A stretch of 64,000 nucleotides of DNA from Pedobacter mucosus (GCF_022200785.1 NZ_CP087585.1:1612001-1676000); one strand, 5' to 3'. Positions 1 through 9,643 are shown, counted from the first letter of the stretch. Made by a program: numbers and translations. Notes: a model not told the origin generated them from the sequence alone.

Positions 1-478
1 CTTGAGAAATAACTTCTTCATCTTGCCAATGGCCAACCACAACTTTACGATCTTTACGCATTCTCGTTACCATAAAACCAAATTCACGATCACCATGAGC
101 ACTTTGATTTAGGTTCATAAAATCCATGTCAATCGAACTCCATGGAATATCCCGGTTAAATTGAGTATGTAAATGCAATAATGGTTTTTGTAAAATTGTT
201 AAACCCCTAATCCACATTTTAGCAGGAGAGAAGGTATGCATCCAAGTGATAATGCCGATACAATTTTCGTCGATATTTGCTTGTTGTATGGTTTCATAAA
301 TTTCTTCTGTAGTTTTCACAATAGGCTTATAGACTACAGAAACCGATATTTTTCCATTTTGATTAAGTGATTCAGCTACTTGTTGCGCATGCTCAGCTAC
401 AAGTTTTAGCGTTTCTTCACCATATAAATGTTGGGTTCCTGTGATGAACCAAACCTGAAATTTTTTTAAATCAATCAT
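1..478 (-). CDS. araA: L-arabinose isomerase, N-terminal part (cut by window edge)
   Basis: Converts L-arabinose to L-ribulose, the first step of arabinose catabolism in the cytoplasm. Reading down from the ATG at 476-478 gives about 159 codons without a stop. The N-terminus carries the family hallmark [14 protein letters not shown], followed by a [12 protein letters not shown] segment, both typical of AraA. The rest of the gene, including the metal ligands of the C-terminal half, lies before the window. It follows araD on the same strand after a 411-bp gap and completes the araB-araD-araA order. The start is clear because it directly precedes the conserved N-terminus. Confidence 0.93.
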   Translation of the reverse strand, partial: MIDLKKFQVWFITGTQHLYGEETLKLVAEHAQQVAESLNQNGKISVSVVYKPIVKTTEEIYETIQQANIDENCIGIITWMHTFSPAKMWIRGLTILQKPLLHLHTQFNRDIPWSSIDMDFMNLNQSAHGDREFGFMVTRMRKDRKVVVGHWQDEEVISQ

Positions 479-889
479 TATATATTTATTTAATTAGTTC
501 TTTTTTATTTAATCCACGGCCTGTAATTAAACAGAAAAAGATTAATATTTTTTTTTATTTGAAAAGCAAGGCTCTGTTTTCATCGGTTCCGATAGTCCTG
601 CTTTCCGTTTTATTTGGCCATGAAAAATGGCCTGCATGCTCACTCCAATCAGGTTTAATTTAATAGGGTAAACCTTTCTTAATAAACCCGACAGGAGCGG
701 CAGCCCCAATTTTTATTGGGCTACAGCGAATGGCGGGAATTCAGATCCTAAGAACTACTGTACCTGCTTTTCAAAATATTTTTAAGCTAGTAATTTTAAT
801 GCCAGTCATTTAGGATGCTGCTTAAAACTGTCTACAACTTAAAGACAGATTTTTCGTTCCCCAGAATGATAAACTAAACGCCTAATTAC
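479..889. other. Intergenic araD-araA spacer with structured element
   Basis: No gene is visible in these 411 bases. About 559-774 is bounded by a short inverted repeat (GAAAAGCA at the left, TGCTTTTC at the right). Inside are several small perfect hairpins: TCGGttCCGA near 580, GGCCATgaaaaATGGCC near 614-630, and GCCCCAAT/ATTGGGC near 701-720. Seen: the hairpins. Inferred: a transcribed structured spacer or a dispersed non-coding element, since it lies inside an apparent ara operon. Confidence 0.45.
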
Positions 890-1591
890 TTATTTCTGCC
901 CATAATAAGCATCAACGCCATGTTTGCGCTCAAAATGTTTTTTAACCAAAGAATCTTTCAACTTAGGAGCCGACGGATTAATCTGTTGAGTAAGCAAAGC
1001 CATTTGTGCCACAGCTTCTAAAACTGCACTATTATAAACCGCTTTTTCGGCTGTTTTGCCCCATGTAAAAGGCGCATGATTACCTACTAAAATCATTTCA
1101 ACTTCTTCGTAACTTAATCCAAGGCTTGCCAGATGATTGATGATTTGAAAACCTGTTTCGTGTTCATAATTACCTTTAATCATGTCATCGTCCATTGGTG
1201 GCGCACAAGGAATATCGACCGTTAAATGATCTGCATGGGTGGTACCAAAAATTGGAATTGCTTTTTGAGCCTGAGCCCAAGCCGTACCATAGGTAGAATG
1301 TGTGTGCACAATTCCACCAACACTTTCCCAATTTTTGTATAAAACAGCATGCGTTTTAGTGTCCGAAGATGGTCGCAAATTACCTTCAACAGTGTTGCCG
1401 TCGAAATCAACAATCACCATTGAATTTACGGTAAGTTGGTCATATGGAACACCGCTGGGTTTGATGGCAAAAACACCTTCATTGCGATCAGCAGCACTAA
1501 CATTTCCAAAAGTAAATAGCACAAGTCCTAGTTTTGGTAATTGCATGTTTGAAGCATATGCCTGCTCTTTTATGGCTTGATACTTACTCAT
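890..1591 (-). CDS. araD: L-ribulose-5-phosphate 4-epimerase
   Basis: Epimerises L-ribulose 5-phosphate to D-xylulose 5-phosphate, feeding arabinose carbon into the pentose phosphate pathway. The 233-residue protein has the class II aldolase/epimerase fold signatures: GNVSAADR near the start, the phosphate-binding SSDTKTH stretch, the zinc-binding HTHSTYGTAWA pair of histidines, and the third histidine in VGNHAPFTWG. The length matches the family (about 230). The ATG overlaps the araB stop by 4 bp (ATGA), so translation is probably coupled. Confidence 0.96.
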   Translation of the reverse strand: MSKYQAIKEQAYASNMQLPKLGLVLFTFGNVSAADRNEGVFAIKPSGVPYDQLTVNSMVIVDFDGNTVEGNLRPSSDTKTHAVLYKNWESVGGIVHTHSTYGTAWAQAQKAIPIFGTTHADHLTVDIPCAPPMDDDMIKGNYEHETGFQIINHLASLGLSYEEVEMILVGNHAPFTWGKTAEKAVYNSAVLEAVAQMALLTQQINPSAPKLKDSLVKKHFERKHGVDAYYGQK

Positions 1592-3288
1592 GATAAATAA
1601 GGCTTAACATCTTTTTTACTGTATTTTTCTAAATACCTACCTAAGCCAAGGTATTGTTGGTAATGCTGACGGTAAAGTTTTTGCTTCTTCAAATTTGGTT
1701 TGTATTCTTTTTCAAACCCAGTTCCCATTCCTGCCATAGCCGCTTCAATATTTGGATAAATACCTGCAGCTACAGCGGCAAACATTGCTGCGCCTAAAGC
1801 ACAAGTATGTTCAAAACGATGAATGCGAATAGGCATTTCCAAAACATCAGCCATCATTTGCATAATATATGGTGATTTTTTAGCAACGCCACCAATGCCA
1901 ATAATTCCTTTAACAGGCACGCCTTGTTCCTTAAAACGATCTACAATTGCTTTAGCGCCAAAACAAGTTGAAGCGGCCAAAGCACGGAAAAATCTTGGTG
2001 CATCTGTGCCTAAACCTAAACCGGAAATAGCGCCCTTTAACTCTTGATTTGCATCTGGAGTTCGCCTTCCATTTAGCCAATCGACAGCAAGTTCATGGTA
2101 ATCGTCATCAGGTAATTCTGAAGCCTGCTTGCTTAAACTGGCAAGAATTTTTGACTCCAATTCTTCTTTTAATGCAATAGCAGTCTCTTCGTTTATTAAG
2201 GAAGATTCTGAAAGTAAATTATTTAATGGCCAGCTTATTAAATTTTTAAACCATGCATAAACATCGCCAAAGGCAGATTGTCCGGCCTCTAAACCAGCCA
2301 TACCTGGTATTACTGATCCGTTAACCTGACCGCAGATACCACTGATCAATTTGCCAGCCATATCTTTATTTGGCGCAACGAGAATGTCGCAAGTACTTGT
2401 TCCCATTATTTTGCTTAGGTAATACGGTTCAATTTGGCCACCAACAGCACCCATATGCGCATCGAAAGCACCAACGCCAACAATCACATCCGTAGTTAAA
2501 CCTAATTTTTCTGCCCAATCACTGCTTAAATTTCCTGCAGGAACATCAGATGTATAAGTATCCTTAAATAATGAATCACGATATCCTTTTAACAGTGGAT
2601 CCAAGCTTGCAAAAAAATCTTCGGGTGGCAGACCATTAAATTCTTCTGCCCATAAAGCTTTATGTCCGGCTGCGCATCTGCTGCGTTTCATTGCTGAAAT
2701 ATCTTTTCCTCCGCAGAGTAAAAAAGGTATCCAATCGCAATGTTCTACCCAGGAAGCCGCCTTAGCTCTTACCGCTGTATCAACCCTCAAGATGTGTAAA
2801 AACTTTGCCCAAAACCATTCTGAAGAATAAATTCCTCCAACGTATTTTAAATAATTGGGTTCAAATTTTGTAGCATGTTCATTTATTTGCGCAGCTTCTT
2901 TAACTGAAGTATGGTCTTTCCATAATACAAACATCGCATTCGGATTATTTTCAAATTCATCCGTCAGCGCCAATGGAGTACCTGTATGATCAACTGCAAC
3001 CGGACTAGAGCCAGTGGTATCAACCGATATACCTTTAACTAAGTGAGCAATTTCTAAACCACCAGCTTTTGCAATACAATCTTTAATGGTATGCGTTAAA
3101 CCTTCTATATAATCTAAAGGATGTTGTCTGAATTGATTTAAGGAAGGCTTACAAAATAAACCTTTTTGCCAACGGGGATAAAGAAAAATGGAAGAAGAAA
3201 TTTCTTTTCCATTTGTGGTATCAACTAGAACAGAACGTACAGAATCCGTTCCATAATCCACACCGATTACATAATTTGCTGAGCTCAT
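1588..3288 (-). CDS. araB: Ribulokinase
   Basis: Phosphorylates L-ribulose with ATP in the second step of arabinose use. The 566 residues show the FGGY-kinase layout: the N-terminal phosphate loop VDYGTDSVRSVLVD, a central GVGAFDAHMGAVGG segment, and the C-terminal ATP-site glycines in GIGGVAKKSPYIMQM. The length fits bacterial AraB (about 560). It is the first gene of the araB-araD-araA minus-strand cluster. No transporter or AraR-type regulator is seen beside it. Confidence 0.96.
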   Translation of the reverse strand: MSSANYVIGVDYGTDSVRSVLVDTTNGKEISSSIFLYPRWQKGLFCKPSLNQFRQHPLDYIEGLTHTIKDCIAKAGGLEIAHLVKGISVDTTGSSPVAVDHTGTPLALTDEFENNPNAMFVLWKDHTSVKEAAQINEHATKFEPNYLKYVGGIYSSEWFWAKFLHILRVDTAVRAKAASWVEHCDWIPFLLCGGKDISAMKRSRCAAGHKALWAEEFNGLPPEDFFASLDPLLKGYRDSLFKDTYTSDVPAGNLSSDWAEKLGLTTDVIVGVGAFDAHMGAVGGQIEPYYLSKIMGTSTCDILVAPNKDMAGKLISGICGQVNGSVIPGMAGLEAGQSAFGDVYAWFKNLISWPLNNLLSESSLINEETAIALKEELESKILASLSKQASELPDDDYHELAVDWLNGRRTPDANQELKGAISGLGLGTDAPRFFRALAASTCFGAKAIVDRFKEQGVPVKGIIGIGGVAKKSPYIMQMMADVLEMPIRIHRFEHTCALGAAMFAAVAAGIYPNIEAAMAGMGTGFEKEYKPNLKKQKLYRQHYQQYLGLGRYLEKYSKKDVKPYLS

Positions 3289-3434
3289 AACTATAAATAA
3301 GTGTCTAATTAACGTTTATTTATTTGCATTCGGAAATTTTTTTTGTTTTATATCTAAAACCAGTTTTCATTATGCAATCACAGTAGTTTATGTACCTAAT
3401 TTTAGAGGCGATTACCTTCCTAAGTTATACCTAA

Positions 3435-4610
3435 TTATTGAATAACGCTTTTTACATTGACGTTTGAAAAAACGTTATTCAGGATTTCATTATCAAATGG
3501 AGCAATGTTTTGTATCACTGGCGAGGGGTATCTTTTGGTATCAAACTTATTTGTCCAATCCGCATTCTTACTATCACCAATTAAAATACCGGTTGTCGCA
3601 TTATTTATGATATTATTTTTGATGATGCAATTGCTGGCAGCAGTGTAAAATCCAATTTCATTTTTACCTTTTGCCATTCCGTACATCAGCCTGATGGCCG
3701 TTTTAATGTTGCTGATCTTATTTTCGGTTAGGATATGGCCAGTTCCATTTATTCTTATTCCACCAGTGCCGCCATTAAAAATATTGTCGCTTATCAAACA
3801 GTCATGACCACCACGCATCACCAACTCACCATCATTATTTTCAAAGTAATTTTTTGTATACAGGTTGTTACTGCTTTTATTACTAATTACCTCATTTTCT
3901 GCATCGCAGCGAATGAATCTGTTTTCTGTAATAATCGATTTTGGTGCCTGATTCCCTAGTAACACCGGATCCTGACCCACCTGAATACATTCACCTCCGT
4001 TTCCGTTCGACCAACTTACTTTGGTTTTATTTTGGAATAAACAATGTTTAACCGTTGTATAAAGCGGGAAACTCTCTTTAGTAACCTTAATTTGAATATC
4101 CTGATTATCAACATTAGCGCCGAAAAGACAACTATCTATTAAATTATACTGACCGTTTCCTGATACGATAACAAGTGGTGTAAATTGTGTTTTTACAATG
4201 TTATTTAGAAAACGGCAATTAGATATCAGGCTGTTTTTTGATCCATCCATTGTTATCAAATTTCCGTTTTTCCCGTCTGCTTTAACAAGCATACAGCCAT
4301 TAAAAGTAATACCTTTTAGCTGTACATAATCACCAGAAACCTTAAAAATTGTATGATCTGTTGTGCCTGAAAACACTACTTTGTCTAGATGCTCTGCTTT
4401 TATTATGATGGGTTTTTCTTTTGTTCCTTTGGCTTTAATCTCTGTCGACCAGTTGGTATAATTTCCATTGGCAATGGTGATCTGATCACCAGGCATTAAT
4501 TTTTCTTGAAGATTTTTAAATTCCTCCTCATTATGTATTAAATATTTTTGAGCGAAAATAGGCGTTGAAATTTTGATGAATAAGAATATGATCAGGAAAA
4601 GCTTTTTCAT
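3435..4610 (-). CDS. Secreted PL6-like polysaccharide lyase (chondroitinase B/alginate lyase type)
   Basis: Probably an exported parallel beta-helix lyase acting on uronic acid polysaccharides. Starting at the ATG of MKKLFLII gives a 391-residue protein with a clean signal peptide (hydrophobic stretch ending in IFAQ). This start is preferred because the upstream extension runs into a terminator hairpin at 4681-4702. The mature part opens with a PL6-like segment (GDQITIANGNYTNW, then KGTKEKPIIIKAE) and continues with beta-helix rungs of the SLISNCRFLNN type. Family members are often 450-500 residues, so this is a short or C-terminally trimmed member. No SusC/SusD pair is adjacent. The substrate is not determined. 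Confidence 0.75.
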   Translation of the reverse strand: MKKLFLIIFLFIKISTPIFAQKYLIHNEEEFKNLQEKLMPGDQITIANGNYTNWSTEIKAKGTKEKPIIIKAEHLDKVVFSGTTDHTIFKVSGDYVQLKGITFNGCMLVKADGKNGNLITMDGSKNSLISNCRFLNNIVKTQFTPLVIVSGNGQYNLIDSCLFGANVDNQDIQIKVTKESFPLYTTVKHCLFQNKTKVSWSNGNGGECIQVGQDPVLLGNQAPKSIITENRFIRCDAENEVISNKSSNNLYTKNYFENNDGELVMRGGHDCLISDNIFNGGTGGIRINGTGHILTENKISNIKTAIRLMYGMAKGKNEIGFYTAASNCIIKNNIINNATTGILIGDSKNADWTNKFDTKRYPSPVIQNIAPFDNEILNNVFSNVNVKSVIQ

Positions 4611-4680
4611 TAGAAGATATCGGTTAGCATTAGGTGAAGGTACAAATGTTAACGTATCTAAAAAATAGCGGGTATTAAAA

Positions 4681-4702
4681 AGCCTCAAATTTCTTTGAGG
4701 CT
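4681..4702 (-). terminator. Rho-independent terminator after the two tiny membrane ORFs
   Basis: A 9-bp perfect stem (AGCCTCAAA/TTTGAGGCT) with a 4-base loop. Read on the minus strand it is followed by TTTTT. It lies 9 bases after the stop of the ORF at 4712-4825 and would end that transcript before the lyase gene. Confidence 0.8.
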
Positions 4703-4711
4703 ATAAAAAGA

Positions 4712-4825
4712 TTATGGTTTTTTATTGTGCTGCTGATGTTCTTGAACCATAAATAATGATGCAGCGAAACCGATATACAAAACAGAGACGATTACGGTTA
4801 GAATAATTAGATCTAGATTTCCCAT
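4712..4825 (-). CDS. Tiny single-TM membrane protein (37 aa)
   Basis: An ORF of 37 codons: MGNLDLIILTVIVSVLYIGF followed by a polar, His/Gln/Lys-rich tail. Residues about 5-27 form one convincing transmembrane helix. Its ATG shares one base with the stop of the upstream ORF (TAATG), and a terminator follows its stop, which together support real translation. I do not recognise the family. The bicistronic arrangement suggests the two small proteins act together, perhaps as subunits of a membrane complex encoded elsewhere. Confidence 0.55.
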   Translation of the reverse strand: MGNLDLIILTVIVSVLYIGFAASLFMVQEHQQHNKKP

Positions 4826-5001
4826 TATTTCTGTTTTTTAGAATTTAGGTAAACCAGAAGCATCAACATTGTAGGCGGCCATAAACCAATAAAAATTGCC
4901 CTATCATGGTCTTTGAGTACAATATAGTAGTACTCGGAAACAAAAATAATCAGAATCGTCATCGTTAGAATGGCAAATTCAATTTTTGAGAATTTATTCA
5001 T
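4825..5001 (-). CDS. Small two-TM membrane protein (58 aa)
   Basis: A 58-codon ORF starting MNKFSKIEFAILTMTILIIF, with two hydrophobic segments (about residues 8-25 and 35-52) separated by a short charged loop containing KDHDR, and ending in KKQK. The stop overlaps the next start by one base. I do not recognise the family. It is the first gene of a two-cistron unit that ends at the hairpin at 4681-4702. Confidence 0.55.
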   Translation of the reverse strand: MNKFSKIEFAILTMTILIIFVSEYYYIVLKDHDRAIFIGLWPPTMLMLLVYLNSKKQK

Positions 5002-6050
5002 GTCAATTGTTAAAAGTGAAATTTTGGCTTAACAATATGTTAATCCATGTGCTGTAGCTGTTTTTTTAAAAGAATTTTTTGGAATCTGAAATTGTAGGGA
5101 CAATTAAAAAATCAAAGATTCAGGGCTATAGGGCGCCTAGATTGGTATTGAACTTAGTGGCTAAACAGTGGAGATTTGTTTATTTACTTGCCTTTTCTTG
5201 AAAATAATCATTGGTTGTAAACTGCTTCCACAACAAGTGGCCTTTTGAAAGGTTTTAAATATAATGAGCAATGATTAGGTTTCAAAAATTCTTGCTTATT
5301 CGTAAACTTATTGTGAAGTCAAGTACCCAAAAACCCTTCAGCATTTTTTATTTTTTAATTTCTTCATTATATTTACGAGAATGTACTTGGTGCTCAAATG
5401 CATTAAGAGTTGAACGGATTACTGATAATGCTTATGTCGCCTGGTTATCATTTTAAACAATGCGTTTATAGTCAATAGCAGCACAAATATAAGCTTCCAG
5501 ATATTCGTTTTATGCTAACCAAATACGGAAATGAGGTAACAGCGATATAGCTTCGTTTAAATGCTAACCCATGCTCATCAACAACCAGTACGTAACCCAG
5601 TTCGGGCTGTTTTCTAGATTGAATTTGTTTCTTTTATCAATCTTATTTTTGCACTAATAGAAGATAAAATCTAGTTATCATCGGAAGAATTAAGGTTTTA
5701 GTCATTACCAAACCAATAGCATACCACGCTCAATACAACTTCGTTTCTTCTTCGATAGTTCTTCTATTATTTCTAACCTGTTGCATAAACCTAATACCCA
5801 TGCCATATGAAAATTAAGTTGTGTAAAGGCGACTCATAAGCATCACCATTTAGCAGGGGTTAACAGCGTATAAAGTTATAACGAAGTTGATCGCATGTTA
5901 ACTTAACGCAGAGCCTGGTGAAAGGCGGAATGGACGTGGATAAAAGGTGGACTGAAGGCGGGGAGAAGAAGCCTAAATTTTTTGGATGGAAGAGATAATT
6001 TTGACTATATTTAATTGATCATCCCAATGATTAAGCTAATATAAAAAATT
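5002..6050. other. Intergenic stretch of about 1 kb, no supported gene
   Basis: I see no convincing gene on either strand. A 61-codon plus-strand frame at 5271-5456 and a roughly 50-codon minus-strand frame around 5490-5640 have no recognisable motif or start context. The stretch near 5920-5985 is purine-rich. It may be decayed sequence between the small membrane ORFs and the conserved hypothetical gene that follows. Confidence 0.5.
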
Positions 6051-6860
6051 ATGGCCATATTAAATGGGATTGTTAGATTTTCAGGTCAGCTGGGAGATCT
6101 TGTCTTTTATCAAAGAGGAAAAAAGAATGTGGTAAGGCAAAAAACCACTAATCATCAGCTTTCTGAAAATAGTAAAAAAAGCGGTCGAGATTTCGGAGAA
6201 GTTAGCCGGAATGCCGCCTACATTAGGAAAGCGTTTGCGACATTGGTTAGGCTTTATGCCCATGGAGATTTGCTCAACCGCCTCAACAAACGTGTGCACG
6301 AGATCTTTAGAACCGTTTCTCCAGAACTTTCAGGGCGTAAAAAAATGATTGATGGCAATATCAGTCTATTACAAGGATTTGAATTTAATGCGGCTACTTC
6401 GCTCTCAACATTGCTTTTTATTTCGCCTACAGCTAAATTGGATTCCGATGGATCGCTTCTACTAACCTTGCCTAAAGTTGAAATGAAAAAATTTGTTCGG
6501 ACGGAAACTCGCTCCGATACCGTTATTTTGCAAGTAATGGTTTTCAACTACGGCTTAATTGATGGTGATTACGAATTATTTCATATAAACGATATGAAGT
6601 TTGATCTAAACATGGATCTTTTTCCCGGTGCACAATTAACGGTAAAAACCGATCAAGTTGGTGAAAAAGCATTATTGATTGCCGTTGGAATCTCTTATTG
6701 TTTGGGAAACACGCGTTCAGGAGACCGAAGGTATTTTGCCTGCAAGATTACCCATGCTTGGCACTTGGATAATGGTATAGAAATCAAATTTATTGCGCAA
6801 CAGCCAAAGGAAATTAAAGAAGAAACGGCGCAAGGTGGTTTAAGTTGGACTCTTGGATAA
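6051..6860 (+). CDS. Conserved Bacteroidota hypothetical protein (269 aa)
   Basis: Function unknown. The N-terminus MAILNGIVRFSGQLGDLVFY followed by QRGKKNVVRQKTT is a pattern I recall from small families of uncharacterised proteins in Pedobacter and relatives, in which a glycine-rich GQLGDLVFY stretch precedes a basic segment. There is no signal peptide or TM helix. The C-terminal half looks beta-rich with a long central strand region. It stands alone, with about 1 kb of empty DNA upstream and 159 bases before the next gene. An alternative reading is a phage-like structural protein, but no phage neighbours support that. Confidence 0.7.
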   Translation: MAILNGIVRFSGQLGDLVFYQRGKKNVVRQKTTNHQLSENSKKSGRDFGEVSRNAAYIRKAFATLVRLYAHGDLLNRLNKRVHEIFRTVSPELSGRKKMIDGNISLLQGFEFNAATSLSTLLFISPTAKLDSDGSLLLTLPKVEMKKFVRTETRSDTVILQVMVFNYGLIDGDYELFHINDMKFDLNMDLFPGAQLTVKTDQVGEKALLIAVGISYCLGNTRSGDRRYFACKITHAWHLDNGIEIKFIAQQPKEIKEETAQGGLSWTLG

Positions 6861-7019
6861 GATTTTTAGTGTAATATAGTGAAGTTGATTTAGCTGGGAA
6901 AAAGTAATAATAAAATTAGTTAAATTCGCCAAATATGATAAACGGATCGTTGAGCATTTAGTGAAATTTTTATTATTATACCAAAAAAAAAGCATGCTAA
7001 AACCTATGAATATTGATTA

Positions 7020-8171
7020 ATGGATAAAGTTAATTTATTGACTACAGTTGCTGTAGTGACAATCTCCATTTCATTATTTTTGTCCTTGTTTTTGCTAACC
7101 GTTAAAACTGCACATCAATTAAGTAATCGCCTTTTTACTGTTTTTCTCATTTTACATGCAATTGACAACAGTGTAAACCTCGATTACCTGTTTGAAATTC
7201 CATTGACTGGAAGAATCTTTATCAGCTCATTTTTTTTTCTACAGCTTCCGGTTTTTTACTTGTATGTATTGTCAGTATGCTATTCTGATTTTAAGCTGAA
7301 ACCGGTTCACTTAACTCATATAATTCCTTTTCTGCTGGCAAATTTTGTCTTATTGCCTCGCTTTTACACGGTCGATCTGGCTTCTAAAATTAGCTTCCTC
7401 GCTAAAGGCAGCAGTATGGTGGAGGTGCAGTTCAACCATATTTTAATGCACGTTCAATGTGTTTTTTATATTGTCGCAGCCTTTATGATTCTAAGAAAAG
7501 CCAAAAAGATCTACCTTGAAAATTACACTGGAGCAAGTCTCGAATCTCTTAACTGGTTATTCCAGTTTACTGTAGCACTATCCATCTTCTTTGCTATTGC
7601 TTTTTTAAAGAACATCTTTAAGTTTACTGCCTATCCAAATATTTCCAATGGGTTAAAAGTTGGGCTGATCCTCTCCGAGCTGATTATCATTTTTTGGTAC
7701 TTGTACAAAGCTTTAAATAATCCAAGCCTGTTTAGAAATATCGATTCGAAGTTAAAGCTGGTTTCGGAAATCATCTTAGAGGAAAAGAATAGCAATCCAG
7801 AGGTTATAAATGAAAATGAGCATAGCTTGGCCATATTGACGCTAAAGCAGTATATGGTAGCAGAAAAGCCATTTCTTAATCCTTCATTAACCATACAGGA
7901 AGTTGCAAAAGATATAAAGATTCCTGTACGTGAATTATCTGTTTTAATTAATCATAATCTGGATCAGCATTTTTACGACTTCATTAATCACTACCGAATA
8001 GCGTATGCCATGGATATTTTGAAAGATGCGTCAAAAAACAAGCTCACTGTTTTGGAAATTCTTTATGCAGCGGGTTTTAACTCAAAATCTTCTTTTAATA
8101 CTGCCTTTAAAAAACATACAGGTCATACACCGACAGAATATCGTAAGGCTTTACAAGACAAGGTTTTGTAA
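7020..8171 (+). CDS. AraC-type regulator with N-terminal membrane domain
   Basis: A membrane-anchored transcription factor. The first about 240 residues contain six to seven hydrophobic helices (for example VAVVTISISLFLSLFLLTV and LILSELIIIFWYLY). The C-terminal about 100 residues are an AraC/XylS DNA-binding domain, with two helix-turn-helix units recognisable in LTIQEVAKDIKIPVRELSVL and in ILYAAGFNSKSSFNTAFKKH, ending in TGHTPTEYRK. This architecture is common in Sphingobacteriaceae. The serine hydrolase gene starts 137 bases downstream on the same strand and is a plausible target; this is inferred from position only. Confidence 0.88.
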   Translation: MDKVNLLTTVAVVTISISLFLSLFLLTVKTAHQLSNRLFTVFLILHAIDNSVNLDYLFEIPLTGRIFISSFFFLQLPVFYLYVLSVCYSDFKLKPVHLTHIIPFLLANFVLLPRFYTVDLASKISFLAKGSSMVEVQFNHILMHVQCVFYIVAAFMILRKAKKIYLENYTGASLESLNWLFQFTVALSIFFAIAFLKNIFKFTAYPNISNGLKVGLILSELIIIFWYLYKALNNPSLFRNIDSKLKLVSEIILEEKNSNPEVINENEHSLAILTLKQYMVAEKPFLNPSLTIQEVAKDIKIPVRELSVLINHNLDQHFYDFINHYRIAYAMDILKDASKNKLTVLEILYAAGFNSKSSFNTAFKKHTGHTPTEYRKALQDKVL

Positions 8172-8308
8172 TTACTCGTACTTCCTGTTTTGATTATTCG
8201 TACTCATTTTTTAGAACAAATGCGTTCGAATGCTTTTACTCGGTCGCACAGCGTTTATTTCTTCCACACATTTGTATCGAAATGATTTTTAACCTAAAAA
8301 ACGATACC

Positions 8309-9364
8309 ATGAAAACCTCAATTACATTTTTAGCAGCACTTTTGATCAGTAGCTTTTCTTTTGGACAAAACCTCACCAAAAAGATTGACTCGATAATAAC
8401 GGATAACTTTAAAAAAAATCCTGATGTAGGAATTAGCGTTGGCTTCATTGAAAATAATAAAGAATTCTTTACCGCTTATGGAACCTTGAATGCAGAAACC
8501 CAAAAACAGATTGATAAAAATTCCATATTTGAGATTGCTTCGATCACGAAAATTTTAACTTCAAACCTAATTGCGCAGGCGGTTATGGAGCATAAGCTAA
8601 AATTGGATCACTATATCGACAACTTCCTTCCCAAAGGATATGTGCTACATGAAAACTTGAAGAACAAAATAAAAATTTCAGATCTGGCTTCTCACCAGTC
8701 TGGTTTACCCGATATAGATTTCGGGAAGTTAATTGCGCTTGATCCACAACAACCAATGAATAGCATTACCGAAGAAACGTTGATTGTTCTAATAAACAAT
8801 TGTAGTGAACTTAAAGATTTTGGCAAATATCGTTACTCAACCATGGGATATACTTTGCTTGGTCAGATATTAGAAAAGGCGTATGGAAACAGTTATGACA
8901 AGATTATTCGCGAAAAGATGCTGGAGCCATTAAAAATGACAAATACACTTACTAAAGATTTTGATGTTAAGAACAGCACAACCGCCCACAATCCTGAAGG
9001 AGGAATTCAGGAATTCATGAAATGGAATGTTACTGCACCTGCCGGACTTATAAAATCCAATACTTCTGACATGGTCAAGTTTTTAAAAGCAATATTGATC
9101 AAGGAAACGGTGGTGGGAAAAGCCGGAATAATTACCGAAAAAATCTTCTATAAGGACGAGAATAGAGAACTGGGACTGGGCACAAACATCTCAACGGATG
9201 ATAAAAATACGATTTATCTAAAATCAGGAGATTCTATGGGACAATCTTCAATTATCTGTTATAACAGAGTTAAAAATTGGGGTATTGTAATATTGCTTGA
9301 CCATCGGAATTCTAAAATGAGACAAAATCTTTTGAACACCATTTATGATACGGTTTTAAAATAA
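8309..9364 (+). CDS. Secreted serine hydrolase, beta-lactamase class C family
   Basis: A periplasmic penicillin-binding-protein-like hydrolase of about 351 residues. The ATG at 8309 is chosen because MKTSITFLAALLISSFSFGQ is a signal peptide; an in-frame ATG at 8282 would only add a polar leader. The nucleophile motif SxxK is SITK in FEIASITKILTS. The second motif, normally YxN, reads YST in YRYSTMGYTLLG, so the usual Asn is a Thr. The third motif region reads LKSGDSMGQSS. Members of this family are often D-alanyl peptidases or esterases rather than true beta-lactamases, so the substrate is open. Confidence 0.85.
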   Translation: MKTSITFLAALLISSFSFGQNLTKKIDSIITDNFKKNPDVGISVGFIENNKEFFTAYGTLNAETQKQIDKNSIFEIASITKILTSNLIAQAVMEHKLKLDHYIDNFLPKGYVLHENLKNKIKISDLASHQSGLPDIDFGKLIALDPQQPMNSITEETLIVLINNCSELKDFGKYRYSTMGYTLLGQILEKAYGNSYDKIIREKMLEPLKMTNTLTKDFDVKNSTTAHNPEGGIQEFMKWNVTAPAGLIKSNTSDMVKFLKAILIKETVVGKAGIITEKIFYKDENRELGLGTNISTDDKNTIYLKSGDSMGQSSIICYNRVKNWGIVILLDHRNSKMRQNLLNTIYDTVLK

Positions 9365-9600
9365 ATAAAACACCACATCATTTGGCATGTGATCTGGATA
9401 TAACTGTGATCTACACCCATATCTATAGCTAAGCCCGATTCGGGAGCGTTAAGTATCAATTTCTAAAAAGATTTGCTGAAAATAAAAAGGGGAAATAACT
9501 AGATTTCTATATTATATTTCATTAAGTTGACTTTATCGACATCAAACAAAAATCTGGGGTTAGCGGATAATAGATAACATTGCAAATTATTATAAAAACA

Positions 9601-9635
9601 AAAAACCATCTTTAAATTAAATAAAGATGGTTTTT
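9601..9635. terminator. Strong hairpin at left edge of the tRNA-Lys island
   Basis: A perfect 14-bp stem (AAAAACCATCTTTA with its complement) around a 7-base loop, A-rich before and T-rich after, so it can work in both directions. It sits 8 bases from a copy of the tRNA-Lys 3' end (9644-9659). Inferred: the original terminator of tRNA-Lys, displaced when the island inserted. Confidence 0.7.
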
Positions 9636-9643
9636 GAATTTCT

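Noticed and set aside
5271..5456. Plus-strand 61-codon frame in the 1-kb gap
   Set aside because: No recognisable motif, odd composition and no neighbours that support it.
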